Shown: positions 34,388 through 43,554 of the stretch, piece by piece | Numbering within the stretch: position 1 is the first letter of the stretch | Layout: every line of letters starts with the position of its first letter | Origin: Microbacterium trichothecenolyticum | GTDB taxonomy: Bacteria > Actinomycetota > Actinomycetes > Actinomycetales > Microbacteriaceae | Length of the DNA stretch: 64,000 nt | NCBI RefSeq assembly: GCF_030818955.1 | Contig: NZ_JAUTBF010000001.1 | Coordinates: 2,294,001-2,358,000 of the forward strand | Direction: 5' to 3' | Translations under genes and position numbers: made by a program | The notes under the pieces: model-generated | Database searches by the model: none | What the model saw: the letters and a program-made list of their open reading frames with translations, nothing else | What the model was told of the DNA's origin: nothing

Positions 34388-34399
34388 ATACACGCGTAT
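34388..34399. promoter_or_regulatory. possible TetR operator
   Basis: ATACACGCGTAT is a 12-bp near-palindrome (one mismatched pair) about 70 bp upstream of the membrane protein start, in an unusually AT-rich stretch (34380-34415). Tentative. Confidence 0.35.
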
Positions 34400-34588
34400 A
34401 AGCGAATTTGGGTAGTCATCCGACCGGCATAACCGAGCGCACCGCCCCGCTCATCCCTTATTTGCACATACAGCCACACAAGCGAAATCTGAGCAAGCGT
34501 CGCTCGAGAGGCAGGCGTCCCCGAGAGACCGAGTCCTGTCAGGACCTGCGCGCCGCGCCCGACGAAGATGCGGCGCGTACCTCGCGCC

Positions 34589-36267
34589 TCACTGGTGGGG
34601 TGTCGTGATCTGCGCAGCGGGGCAGTCGAGGACCGGACCGTTCACGGGGATATCGAAGGTGAACGTCAGGCCGGCACCGGGAGCGCTGTCGATCGAGATG
34701 CGACCCTGATGCGCCGACACGATCGAGCGCACGGTGGTGAGACCGAGGCCGTACCCCTGAATGGCGTGCGCACGGGCATGGGAAGTGCGGTAAAAGCGGT
34801 CGAAGACCCGTCGCTGCTCCGCGGGTGTCAGACCCGCGCCCTCATTCGACACCGTCACCCACGTGTGCTCGCCGTCCGATCCGCACGCGAGGGTGATCCG
34901 GGTTCCCGATTCCCCGAACTTGACGGCGTTGGTGAGCACCTCCGTGACCGCGGTCTCGATCCGCGCGCGGTCGGCACGAACGGGCAGAGGACCCACCGAA
35001 CTCACCTCGATCTGATTGCCCCGCACGTCGGCGAGGGCCCGGACGTAGAGAGCAGCAGCGTCGACGGCCTCGCGCAGGTCGAAATCGACCAGGCTCAGCG
35101 GGCGGTCGTCGTCGGTCGCGACCACGAGATCCGAGATGCGCCGGAGCAGGTCGTCCGCACGCCGCATGACGACCTCGATGTACTGCCGCACTTTGGTGTC
35201 ATGGGGATCGAGGGCATCGTCGATGAGCGAGAGGAAGCCCGTGACGCTCGTGAGAGGGGTGCGCAACTCGTGCGAGGCGGTGCGCAGGAACTGCTCCCTC
35301 ACCTCGACCGCCTCGACGAACTCGGTGACGTCGTGCACGATGATCACGGTCCCCCGCACCGAGCCGTCGTTTCGGCGGAGCGGGGTGGCCGACGCGATGG
35401 TCGCCACCTGCGCCCCCGGCGGACCGATCCAGGCGAGGTGCCCGCGAATGGACCTCGCCCCGCAGAGCGCGGGGGACGAGCTGGTCAGCCGGAGCTGTGG
35501 GCGCCGACCGATCCGCACCCGTGGCGTGAACGCCGGCGTAGGGCGGTTCGTCCAGGCGGAACCCGACGGCGTGCGCCATACGGTGCGCCATCGCGTTGGC
35601 GAGCTCGAGACGACCTCTGGCGTCGAAGAACGCCACCCCCGCATCGACGGTCTCGAGGATGCCGAGGACCAGTGTCTCGGCATCCTGCGCATCGGCGAGC
35701 GCGAGAGCCTGGGCCTTTTGCGCGCGCGCCTCCCGGTCGATGTGATGACGCAGGCGACGGGCAGCCGAGGCGGCGATCACCGCGAGTCCGACATAGGCCA
35801 GGGGAAGGGTCGCGGCATTGGCCCATTCGGCGCCGTCGCGCGGCGGTCCTCCCACCCAGACGAAGCGGAGCGCGGCGATGAACGTCGCACCGAGGACGGA
35901 GAGCACGATTCCCCACCAGCCGGCGACGAAGGCGACCCACAGAATCGGCAGGAATCGCCAGCATCGTGACACCGGGGAACACCGTCACCACGTCGGCCGT
36001 GATGGCCGCGACGGCCACGATATCGAGGACGGGAATCTGGATCATCCATCCCGCGTACAAGCTCTTCCAGGGCAGAACCAGCGCCAGAACGGTCGCTGCG
36101 ATGCCGATGAGCACTCCCCCGGGCACCAGCGGCCGAGTGAAGGACGCGGGCTGGATGATGACGATCACCACGACGACGTAGGCGAGTCCGACGATGAACG
36201 GCAGTTGGGTGCGCACGAAGATGGCGCGACGGTCGACCGCGTTGTGCCGCAGACCGAGTAACGGCAT
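34589..36267 (-). pseudogene. sensor histidine kinase broken by two +1 frameshifts
   Basis: Three frames together encode one membrane histidine kinase of about 558 residues. Frame one (36267 to ~35955) starts MPLLGLRHNAVDRR and holds membrane helices. Frame two (~35950 to ~35445) continues ILWVAFVAGWWGIVLSVLG and a PAS-like domain with FDARGRLELANAMAHRM. Frame three has HDVTEFVEAVEV, the H-box TASHELRTPLTSVTG, N-box LTNAVKFGESG and G-boxes SNEGAGL and GYGLGLTTV. Deleting one G at 35951-35952 and one C at 35441-35443 restores a single frame, and 1679 nt minus 2 is a whole number of codons. No response regulator gene is adjacent. Confidence 0.85.
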
Positions 36268-36338
36268 CGGTCGCCCCCGCCTACTACGCCGTTCGAACTG
36301 TGACAAACGGCCCGAAAACGAACGAAACATACCACAGA

Positions 36339-36376
36339 AGAAGGCGTCGCCGCCCTGACGGGCGACGACGCCTTCT
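36339..36376 (-). terminator. terminator hairpin after the DHA2 MFS gene
   Basis: AGAAGGCGTCG (36339-36349) pairs with CGACGCCTTCT (36366-36376). It starts 14 nt after the MFS stop codon. Confidence 0.8.
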
Positions 36377-36389
36377 CTCGGCGTCCGGA

Positions 36390-37928
36390 CTACTCGGCAG
36401 CGCGAGCGGGCTCCGCACGCAGTGCCGGGGCGGCGTCTCGCGAAGTCCCGTGCGGTCGGACCACCGACGGGCGACGCAGAAAGAGCACGGCGATCAGGCC
36501 GACGCCGATCACGGCGACGGGCAAGAACAGCGACTGCCCCATGGCCTGAGAGAACCCGGCGACGATCTGCGGCGGCAGCGAACCGGCGCCGAAGCTCGCC
36601 GTGGCATCCCCTGCGCCCGGCAGGTTCGCCTCGAGACGCGCCTGCATGAACGCGGCGATGGATGCCGAGCCGATGACCGAACCGACGGTACGGGTCGTGT
36701 TGTAGATACCCGCGCCGGCGCCCGCCTGCCGCGGCGGCAGGTTGCGCGTGGCGGTCGTCGCGAGCGGGCCCCACATGCCGGCGTTACCGACGCCCATGAG
36801 GGCCGAGGGGATGAGGAACGCCCAGATCGGGGCGTCGCTGAGGATCAGCACGGTGTAGAGCCCGAGCGAACCGCCGACCAGCAGAAGACCGGGGACGAGC
36901 AGGAATCGGGGGTCGGTGCGGTCGAGGAGCTTGCCGGCGAACGGCGCGAGCACGCCCGACAGGATCGCGAGCGGGATCAGCAGCAGCGCCGACTCCGTGG
37001 GGGTGAGGCCGCGAGCGAGCTGGAGGTAGAACATCTGCGGCAGCGCCATGCTCGTGACGGTGAAGCCGACGGTGGCGATGGCCAGGTTCGCGATCGAGAA
37101 GTTGCGGTCGCGGAACAGGGCGAGCGGAACGAGGGGCTCCCCCGTGCTGCGGGCCTGCGTCCAGACGAAGACGCCCATCACCACGACGCCCGCCGCCACC
37201 ATGCCCCAGATCCACGCGGCCCAGGAGTAGTGCTCGCCCTCCTGCAGGCCGAACACGATGAGGAAGAGCCCGAGCGCGCTCAGCACGACACCGAGGATGT
37301 CGAACTTGTGGGAGCTACGCGGCAGCTGCGGAACCAGGATGAGCGCGGCGATGAAACCGATCACCCCGACGGGGATGTTGATGAAGAAGATCCACTCCCA
37401 CCCGAGGCCGTCGACGAGCAGGCCGCCCGCGAGCGGGCCGACGAGCACCGCGACACCGGCCGTCGCCCCCCACAGGCCCATCGCGGCGCCTCGGCGCTGC
37501 GGCGGGAAGGTGCGGGTGATGACCGCCATCGTCTGCGGCGTGACGAGGGCGGCCCCCAGTCCCTGGATGGCGCGAGCGACGATGAGCATCTCGAGCGATG
37601 ACGACAGTCCGCACGCGAGCGAGGCCAGCGTGAAGAGAGCGAGCCCGACGAGGTAGATGTTCTTGGGGCCGAACCGGTCGCCGAGGCGGCCGGTGATCAG
37701 CAGGGGCACGGCGTAGGTCAGCAGGTAGGCGCTGGTCACCCACACGACGTTGTCGAGGTTGCCGGTGTGGGGATCGAGCGCGGCCTTGATGGCGGGGTTG
37801 GCCACCGAGACGATCGTGGTGTCGACCAGGATCATGAAGAACCCGATGACGAGCGCCCAGAGAGCGGGCCAGGGGTTGCGTTCGGAAGTCGAGGGGGATG
37901 CCGTGGATGCGGCGCGGGAGTCGGTCAT
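36390..37928 (-). CDS. MFS drug exporter, DHA2 (QacA-like, 14-helix) family
   Basis: The 512-residue protein has about fourteen helices. Motifs are VDTTIVSVANPAIKAAL, VWVTSAYLLTYAVPLLITGRLGDRFGPKNIYL (motif A) and GLGAALVTPQTMAVITRTFPPQRRGAAMGLWGATAGVAVLVGPLAGGLL (motif C), which mark proton-coupled drug efflux. AAGGAG precedes the ATG, which overlaps the padR stop by 4 nt. Regulation by that PadR is likely, as in many actinobacterial padR-MFS pairs. Drug range unknown. Confidence 0.92.
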   Translation of the reverse strand: MTDSRAASTASPSTSERNPWPALWALVIGFFMILVDTTIVSVANPAIKAALDPHTGNLDNVVWVTSAYLLTYAVPLLITGRLGDRFGPKNIYLVGLALFTLASLACGLSSSLEMLIVARAIQGLGAALVTPQTMAVITRTFPPQRRGAAMGLWGATAGVAVLVGPLAGGLLVDGLGWEWIFFINIPVGVIGFIAALILVPQLPRSSHKFDILGVVLSALGLFLIVFGLQEGEHYSWAAWIWGMVAAGVVVMGVFVWTQARSTGEPLVPLALFRDRNFSIANLAIATVGFTVTSMALPQMFYLQLARGLTPTESALLLIPLAILSGVLAPFAGKLLDRTDPRFLLVPGLLLVGGSLGLYTVLILSDAPIWAFLIPSALMGVGNAGMWGPLATTATRNLPPRQAGAGAGIYNTTRTVGSVIGSASIAAFMQARLEANLPGAGDATASFGAGSLPPQIVAGFSQAMGQSLFLPVAVIGVGLIAVLFLRRPSVVRPHGTSRDAAPALRAEPARAAE

Positions 37929-38548
37929 GGGGTGGTCTCCTTCGAGACGCGGTTCTTCTTCGTGAGGTGTTCGGGAATCTCGGCGACGCCCCACGGCAGG
38001 GAGCGGTCGGCGAGACGGGCGCGCAGGCCGTCCTGCCAGGCGACCTCCGCGTCGAGCAGAGCGGCCTGCCGCTGCATCTCGACGAGGAACTGCTCGGGGA
38101 TGGCGTTGTCCGCCGCCCACGCGAGGCTCGCGCGATGCGCGTCGACGGACTCGACGAGCAGCGCGCGACGTTGGTCGAGCAGGCCGACGACGTCGTCGCG
38201 CTCGAGGTTGTGGGCTTCGGAGAGGGCGACGCGGAAGTCGCTCTGTCGGTCGATCTGCGGCAGCTCGACCCGGATCCACTCCTCGACGGCGTGACGACCC
38301 GCGTCCAGCAGCGTGTACGTGGTGCGTTCGGGACGGTTGCCGTCGCGATCGACGCCGACCTCGGCGAGAAGGCCGTCGCGCTCGAGACGGGCGACCGTGT
38401 GGTAGATCGTGCCCTTCTGCAGGGGAACGAGCCGATCGTCGCGGCGCTCCTTCAACAAGCGCATCAGCTCGTACGGGTGCATGTCGCTCTCGCGGAGCGT
38501 GGCGAGGATCATGACCGCGAGCGGGGTGAGGCGGGTCTGCTCCGGCAT
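37925..38548 (-). CDS. PadR family transcriptional regulator of the MFS exporter
   Basis: The 207-residue repressor has the PadR winged helix (LAVMILATLRESDMHPYELMRLLKERRDDRLVPLQKGTIYHTVARLERDGLLAEV) and a C-terminal coiled region (about 110-190). GAGGAGGA lies directly upstream of the ATG. Its gene overlaps the MFS gene, and a 16-bp palindrome overlaps its own -10, so it should repress both genes. Confidence 0.92.
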   Translation of the reverse strand: MPEQTRLTPLAVMILATLRESDMHPYELMRLLKERRDDRLVPLQKGTIYHTVARLERDGLLAEVGVDRDGNRPERTTYTLLDAGRHAVEEWIRVELPQIDRQSDFRVALSEAHNLERDDVVGLLDQRRALLVESVDAHRASLAWAADNAIPEQFLVEMQRQAALLDAEVAWQDGLRARLADRSLPWGVAEIPEHLTKKNRVSKETTP

Positions 38549-38574
38549 CCGTCCTCCTCATGGTCCGTGTCGAC

Positions 38575-38592
38575 TAGTCCACATGGACTATA
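38575..38592 (-). promoter_or_regulatory. PadR operator overlapping the padR-MFS promoter
   Basis: TAGTCCA (38575-38581) and TGGACTA (38584-38590) are perfect 7-bp arms with a 2-bp centre. On the minus strand TATAGT (38592-38587) is a -10 element that shares bases with the operator. Confidence 0.78.
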
Positions 38593-38630
38593 CGCCCTCC
38601 CCGCGCGGCGCGCGAGGCGCCCGAGTGAAC

Positions 38631-38812
38631 GTCGAGTGTCCAAGACACGCCGCGCCCTCCCCGCGCTGGACGGCATGTTCTGGACGCTCGACGAAGTGGG
38701 CGGGGCTTGAGGGGGGCGGATGCCGGGGCGCGGTGCGGGGCATCCAGGGGGGTGAGTGTCGGGGACACGCCGCGTTCGACGCTGGTCACGCGGCGTGTCT
38801 TGGACACTCGAC
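38631..38812. repeat. intergenic palindromic repeats, family B, two hairpins
   Basis: The outer 24-bp arms, 38631-38654 and 38789-38812, are perfect inverted copies (starting GTCGAGTGTCCAAGACACGC). Diverged inner copies at 38671-38692 and 38751-38774 split the element into two tandem hairpins (38631-38692 and 38751-38812). It lies between the PadR and BCCT genes. Confidence 0.88.
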
Positions 38813-38827
38813 GGGTGGAAGAGGCGG

Positions 38828-40546
38828 CTACGCGCCGGGCGACGGGGGCGCCTCGGCGGAGGGGGCGGCCGCGCGACGCCGGCCCCACCGCGCGGGCAAC
38901 CCGAAGATGCCGCGCTGGTTGGGTTCTTCGACCTCGAGTCCGTAGTGCTCCCCGATCGCATCGCGAAGCGCTGCCCGCTCCGCGCGGTCGTACGCCCGCA
39001 TCTCGCGCCGGAAGGCCGTCACCGTGGCCCCGCAGATCGCCAGCAGCACGAGGCTGAACGGCAGGGCGATGCTGATCGCGGCGGTCTGCAACGCGGTGAG
39101 ACCACCCGCCAGCAGCAGCGCGAAGGCGATGAGCGAGGTCGCAAGGGTGAAGAAGATGCGCACCCAGCGTTTGGGCTCCTCCTCGCCGCCCGTCGCGATC
39201 ATGCCCATCACCAGGGCGCCGGAGTCGGCCGAGGTCACGAAGAAGATCCCGATCAGGATGAGGAAACCGACCGACAGGAAGACGGTGCCGGGCACGCTCT
39301 CGAGCAGCTGGAACAGCGCGGTCGACACGTTCACCGACCCGTCCGCCCCCACCAATGAGACCGTGCCGGTCAGCTCGCCGTAGATGGCGGTGCCACCGAG
39401 CACCGTGAACCACAGGATGCCGACGAGCGTGGGAACCAGGATCACCCCGGTGACGAACTCTCGCACGGTACGACCGCGGGAGATGCGCGCGATGAAGATG
39501 CCGACGAAGGGGGCCCACGAGATCCACCAGCCCCAGTAGAACGAGGTCCAGACGCCCTGCCAGGCCACCCCCTCTTCGCCGGAGTACGCGCTCGTGGTGA
39601 ACGACAGACCGACGAAGTTCTGGATGTAGTTGCCGATCGACTGCACGACGTCGCGCAGCAGGAACTCGGTGGGACCGGCGAACAGCAGGTACAGCATCAG
39701 CAGACCCGCGAGCACGAGGTTGATGTTCGACAGCCATTTCATGCCCTTGCCGACGCCGGACAGCACCGAGAACAGCACGAAGCCGGTGATGATGCCGACG
39801 ATGATGGCCTCGCTGATCACCGACGGCGACGCGATGCCGAGGTAGTCCAGACCGGCGCTGATCTGGATGACGCCGAGCCCCAGCGAGGTGGCGACACCGA
39901 AGAGCGTGCCGACGAGGGCGGCGACATCGACGGCGTTGCCCCATGCTCCTTGCACGAGCCGCGCGCCGAGAAGGGGCTCGAGCGCCCAGCGGATCGTACG
40001 CGGGCGCCTGCGCCGGTGGAACGCGTACGCGAGAGCGAGACCGATGACGACATAGATCGACCATGCGTGCACGCCCCAGTGCAGGAACGTCTGTGACATC
40101 GCCTGCTGCGCGAGCTGGCTCGGCGTGCCGGCGACGCCCGGGCGCGGCTCGACGAAGTGGCTGAGCGGCTCGCTCACGCCGTAGAACACCAGGCCGATCC
40201 CCATCCCGGCGGCGAAGAGGAGCGAGAACCACGACATCGTCGAGAACTCGGGCTCGTCGTCGTCCTGTCCGAGCGTGATCGACCCGAACCGGCTGAACCC
40301 CATCGCCAGCGCGAACACCACGAAGAAGGCTGCGATCAGGACGTAGTACCAGTTGAACGCCGAGACGATCGTGGTCTGCACCGCGCCGAAGGTCGCTTCG
40401 GCCGCAGACGGGAAGATCATCGCGAACGCGATGAACGCCAGGGCGATCGCGGCGGCGGGCCAGAACACCCACCCCCGGATGGTCGCGTGCCGGCTTCCGG
40501 CGTGGGGATCGATGGACACCGCGGTATCGGGGATTGCCTCGGTCAT
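38828..40546 (-). CDS. BCCT family betaine/choline/carnitine transporter
   Basis: The 572-residue protein has twelve helices and the BCCT signatures LFAAGMGIGLVFYGVSEPLSHF, MSQTFLHWGVHAWSIYVVIGLALAY, GVWTSFYWGWWISWAPFVGIFIARISRGRTVREF and VTSADSGALVMGM. These carry substrate-binding Trp residues and the sodium-site region. It imports a quaternary-ammonium osmolyte, probably with sodium. A basic C-terminal tail may sense osmotic state. The ATG has TACCCT ending 6 nt upstream. The gene is divergent from purC. Confidence 0.93.
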   Translation of the reverse strand: MTEAIPDTAVSIDPHAGSRHATIRGWVFWPAAAIALAFIAFAMIFPSAAEATFGAVQTTIVSAFNWYYVLIAAFFVVFALAMGFSRFGSITLGQDDDEPEFSTMSWFSLLFAAGMGIGLVFYGVSEPLSHFVEPRPGVAGTPSQLAQQAMSQTFLHWGVHAWSIYVVIGLALAYAFHRRRRPRTIRWALEPLLGARLVQGAWGNAVDVAALVGTLFGVATSLGLGVIQISAGLDYLGIASPSVISEAIIVGIITGFVLFSVLSGVGKGMKWLSNINLVLAGLLMLYLLFAGPTEFLLRDVVQSIGNYIQNFVGLSFTTSAYSGEEGVAWQGVWTSFYWGWWISWAPFVGIFIARISRGRTVREFVTGVILVPTLVGILWFTVLGGTAIYGELTGTVSLVGADGSVNVSTALFQLLESVPGTVFLSVGFLILIGIFFVTSADSGALVMGMIATGGEEEPKRWVRIFFTLATSLIAFALLLAGGLTALQTAAISIALPFSLVLLAICGATVTAFRREMRAYDRAERAALRDAIGEHYGLEVEEPNQRGIFGLPARWGRRRAAAPSAEAPPSPGA

Positions 40547-40558
40547 CCTTCGAGGGTA
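40547..40558 (-). promoter_or_regulatory. leaderless -10 element of the BCCT gene
   Basis: TACCCT (40558-40553 on the minus strand), then CGAAGG, then ATG at 40546. Confidence 0.6.
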
Positions 40559-40644
40559 GCCAGGCCGCCCCGCACGCCTCCGGGGCAGGCGCGCGGGGCG
40601 GGGGTGTGACACAATCCGCACGGGCACCCGGGCCCGGCACCCGC

Positions 40645-40656
40645 GATAATGGGCGG
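40645..40656 (+). promoter_or_regulatory. leaderless -10 element of purC
   Basis: GATAAT (40645-40650) plus GGGCGG precede the GTG start at 40657. Confidence 0.75.
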
Positions 40657-41589
40657 GTGACCTCCGCTCCCCCGCTCGAGCTTCCCGGCTGGCGCCACGT
40701 CTATTCCGGCAAGGTGCGCGACCTCTACGTCCCCGCCGACACCGCCGAGAACGCCCGCCCCGCGCACCTGCTCGTCGTCGCCAGCGACCGCGTCAGCGCG
40801 TTCGACCACGTGCTCTCCCCCGGCATCCCCGACAAGGGCGTACTGCTGACGACGTTGAGCCTGTGGTGGTTCGACCAGCTCGCCGGTGCCGACGGCGGCC
40901 GCGGCATCCCCAATCACCTCGCCGCGGAACACGCTCTCGTGGGCGACGACGCCGTGAGCCTGATCCCGGATGCCGTGCAGGGGCGCGCGATGCTGGTTCG
41001 CTCGCTCGACATGCAGCCGATCGAGTGCGTCGTGCGCGGGTATCTCACCGGCTCCGGCTGGGCCGAGTACCAGTCATCGGGCACCGTGTGCGGCATCCCC
41101 CTCCCCGAGGGGCTGAACGACGGCGACCGCCTGCCGGAGCCGCTGTACACCCCCGCGTTCAAGGCGCCGATGGGCGAGCACGACGAGAACATCAGCTTCG
41201 AGCGCTCCGCCGAGATCGTCGGCGTCGACACGGCGGAGGCGCTTCGCGACCTCTCGCTCGAGATCTACCGCCGGGCCTCGACGACCGCCGAGGCCCGGGG
41301 CCTGATCCTGGCCGACACGAAGTTCGAGTTCGGCTTCGACGCCGATGGTGTGCTGACCCTCGCCGACGAGGTGCTGACGTCGGACTCGTCGCGCTACTGG
41401 GACGCCGAGGCCTGGCGCACCGGCGAGACCCCCGCCGAGCGCATGGCGAGCTTCGACAAGCAGATCGTGCGCAACTGGCTCGCGGCGAACTGGGACAAGC
41501 AGGGCGAGCCGCCCGCCCTCCCCGCCGAGATCGTCGAGAGAACCCGCGACCGCTACGCGGAGCTGCTGCAGCTGCTCACGGCATCCTGA
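40657..41589 (+). CDS. purC: phosphoribosylaminoimidazole-succinocarboxamide synthase (SAICAR synthetase)
   Basis: PurC couples aspartate to CAIR with ATP. The 310-residue protein, longer than the short bacterial form, has YSGKVRDLYVPAD, VVASDRVSAFDHVL, IECVVRGYLTGSGW, LILADTKFEFGFD and TLADEVLTSDSSRYWDAE. GTG 40657 is set by MTSAPPLELPGW and by GATAAT ending 6 nt upstream. It is followed by a nucleobase permease gene on the same strand. Confidence 0.98.
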   Translation: MTSAPPLELPGWRHVYSGKVRDLYVPADTAENARPAHLLVVASDRVSAFDHVLSPGIPDKGVLLTTLSLWWFDQLAGADGGRGIPNHLAAEHALVGDDAVSLIPDAVQGRAMLVRSLDMQPIECVVRGYLTGSGWAEYQSSGTVCGIPLPEGLNDGDRLPEPLYTPAFKAPMGEHDENISFERSAEIVGVDTAEALRDLSLEIYRRASTTAEARGLILADTKFEFGFDADGVLTLADEVLTSDSSRYWDAEAWRTGETPAERMASFDKQIVRNWLAANWDKQGEPPALPAEIVERTRDRYAELLQLLTAS

Positions 41590-41667
41590 TCGTCGCCCCG
41601 CGGCGGCGTGTGACCGCCCGCCGCCCGCGCGATCTCGGCATCCCTTCCCGCCCCCATGAGGAGACAC

Positions 41668-43005
41668 ATGTTCCGCTGGACCCTGCACGGAAACGGCCGC
41701 ACCGTCGAACCCGGAGCGGTCGTCGCGCCGGGTGAGCGCCTGAACTGGGCCGCCACGATCGCGATCGGCCTGCAGCACGTGATCGCCATGTTCGGCGCCA
41801 CGTTCCTCGTGCCGGTGCTGACCGGCTTCCCCGTGTCGACGACGCTGATGTTCTCGGGCGTCGGCACCCTGCTGTTCCTCCTCGTCACCCGCAATCGGCT
41901 GCCCAGTTACCTCGGTTCCTCGTTCGCGTTCATCGCGCCGGTCACGGCGGCCACCGCGACCGCCGGCATGGGCTCCGCCCTGGCCGGCATCGTCGCCGTC
42001 GGCATTCTGCTGGCCGCGATCGGGCTTGTCGTGCAGTTCGTCGGGCTCGGGTGGGTCGATCGGGTCATGCCGCCCGTCGTCGCGGGGGCCATCGTCGCCC
42101 TCATCGGCTTCAACCTGGCACCGGTCGCCTGGCAGAGCTTCCAGAAGCAGCCCCTTCCGGGCACGATCACGCTGGTCGCCGTCATCCTGTTCAGCGTGCT
42201 GTTCCGCGGGTTCCTGGGCCGCATCTCGATCTTCCTCGGGGTGATCGTCGGCTACGTCGCGACGGTGCTGATCCAGGCCGCCACCGGCGAGACCCTCATC
42301 GACTTCGCCGCCGTCGAGACCGCCCCGTGGGTGGGACTGCCGACCTTCCACGTCGCCGACTTCGCCTCGCCCCAGACGTGGTCGGTGATCGCGATGTTCC
42401 TGCCCGTCGTGCTCGTGCTCGTCGCCGAGAACGTCGGTCACGTGCGCGGCGTCGCGGCGATGACGGATGCCACGGCCAACCGTTCCACCGGACGCGCCCT
42501 CATCGCCGACGGCGTCGCCACCACCCTGGCCGGCACCTTCGGCGGCTCGGGAACCACGACCTACGGCGAGAACATCGGCGTGATGGCCGCGACGCGCGTG
42601 TACTCCACGGCGGTGTACTGGGTGGCCGGTCTCGCAGCGATCCTGCTGAGCCTGTCGCCCAAGGTCGGCGCGGTCTTCAACACCATCCCGCCGGGGGTGC
42701 TCGGCGGTGTGACGACCGCGCTGTACGGCCTGATCGGCATCATCGGCATCAAGATCTGGGTCGACAACCGCGTCGATTTCTCGCGCCCGGTCAACCAGTA
42801 CACCGGCGCGGTGGCCCTGGTGCTCGCGATCGCCGGCTTCACGATGCAGTTCGGCGACTTCCAGCTCGGTGCCATCGTGCTCGGCTCCGTCGCGGCGCTG
42901 GTCATCTACCACCTCGGCAACGCCATCGCCCGGGCCCGCCACACCGGCGCCGACGACGGCGGTCCGATCCCCGCGGTGGGCCCGCTGGGCGGCGACCCGG
43001 TCTGA
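41668..43005 (+). CDS. uraA: uracil/xanthine permease family (NCS2/NAT) transporter
   Basis: The 445-residue protein has fourteen helices and the NAT signatures LGSSFAFIAPV, VLVAENVGHV and GGSGTTTYGENIGVMAATRVYS, the last being typical of UraA uracil permeases rather than xanthine carriers. GAGGAGA lies 5 nt before ATG 41668, so this start is preferred to ATG 41656. It imports uracil or a related base with protons. Position after purC suggests shared control of nucleotide supply. Confidence 0.9.
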   Translation: MFRWTLHGNGRTVEPGAVVAPGERLNWAATIAIGLQHVIAMFGATFLVPVLTGFPVSTTLMFSGVGTLLFLLVTRNRLPSYLGSSFAFIAPVTAATATAGMGSALAGIVAVGILLAAIGLVVQFVGLGWVDRVMPPVVAGAIVALIGFNLAPVAWQSFQKQPLPGTITLVAVILFSVLFRGFLGRISIFLGVIVGYVATVLIQAATGETLIDFAAVETAPWVGLPTFHVADFASPQTWSVIAMFLPVVLVLVAENVGHVRGVAAMTDATANRSTGRALIADGVATTLAGTFGGSGTTTYGENIGVMAATRVYSTAVYWVAGLAAILLSLSPKVGAVFNTIPPGVLGGVTTALYGLIGIIGIKIWVDNRVDFSRPVNQYTGAVALVLAIAGFTMQFGDFQLGAIVLGSVAALVIYHLGNAIARARHTGADDGGPIPAVGPLGGDPV

Positions 43006-43092
43006 CCCGGCACGCCCGCCGATCCTCGCCCCGCGCCGGGGAAGGGAGGCGGCGGGCCGGGCGGCGACCCGTCGCGACACCCGTCGGCTGAT

Positions 43093-43301
43093 CCGTCACG
43101 CGGAGAACGGTCTCGACACGCCGGGTGTGGGCTCCCCTGGACGGCGTGTCGCTGGGCGACTCCGCACGACGGCCCACACGTACGGCACCCCCGGGCGATC
43201 GCCCCGGCCCCGGGGCGCGGACCGTCACGCGGAGAACGGCCAAGACACGCCGCGTGGGGGCTCCTCGGCGCGGCGCGCCGCACCTGGACTCCGCACGACG
43301 G
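43093..43301. repeat. tandem intergenic repeat of 129-bp period, family B-related
   Basis: CCGTCACGCGGAGAACGG occurs at 43093-43110 and 43222-43239, and GACTCCGCACGACGG at 43158-43172 and 43287-43301, each pair 129 bp apart. The first unit holds a perfect hairpin, CGACACGCCG (43114-43123) with CGGCGTGTCG (43142-43151). The second contains CCAAGACACGCCGCG (43240-43254), identical to part of the element at 38631. No gene is supported in 43006-43501. Confidence 0.85.
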
Positions 43302-43501
43302 TCCGAACCTCGAGCCCGCACGGCAACCCACAGCCGCCGCGCCCGAGCCCACGCCCCGACCTGACGCCCCGGCCCGACGCCGCGACCGAACATCGCGACC
43401 CGATGCAACGACCGAATGCCGCGACCACCCGCCGCACGCACCGTTGCCGGACCGTTACTTGACAGAGACCCCCGCAGACCTCCACACTGATCTCGGTCGC
43501 T

Positions 43502-43538
43502 GATAAATCGTTTTATCGGCACGGTAAATCGATTATCC
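43502..43538 (+). promoter_or_regulatory. twin LacI operators upstream of the 43555 regulator
   Basis: GATAAATCGTTTTATC (43502-43517) and GGTAAATCGATTATCC (43523-43538) both have the central CG and AT-rich arms of LacI-family operators. Their centres are 21 bp apart, two helical turns, so two dimers could bind on one face. Confidence 0.82.
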
Positions 43539-43554
43539 AATGGAGGGTGGAGCG

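Noticed and set aside
38631..38812. Insertion sequence or MITE with 24-bp terminal repeats
   Set aside because: No transposase and no clear target-site duplication. The inner copies show two tandem hairpins, which fits a REP-type element better.
41074..43080. 668-codon minus-strand open frame across purC and the permease
   Set aside because: It overlaps two certain genes and has only low-complexity charged sequence.
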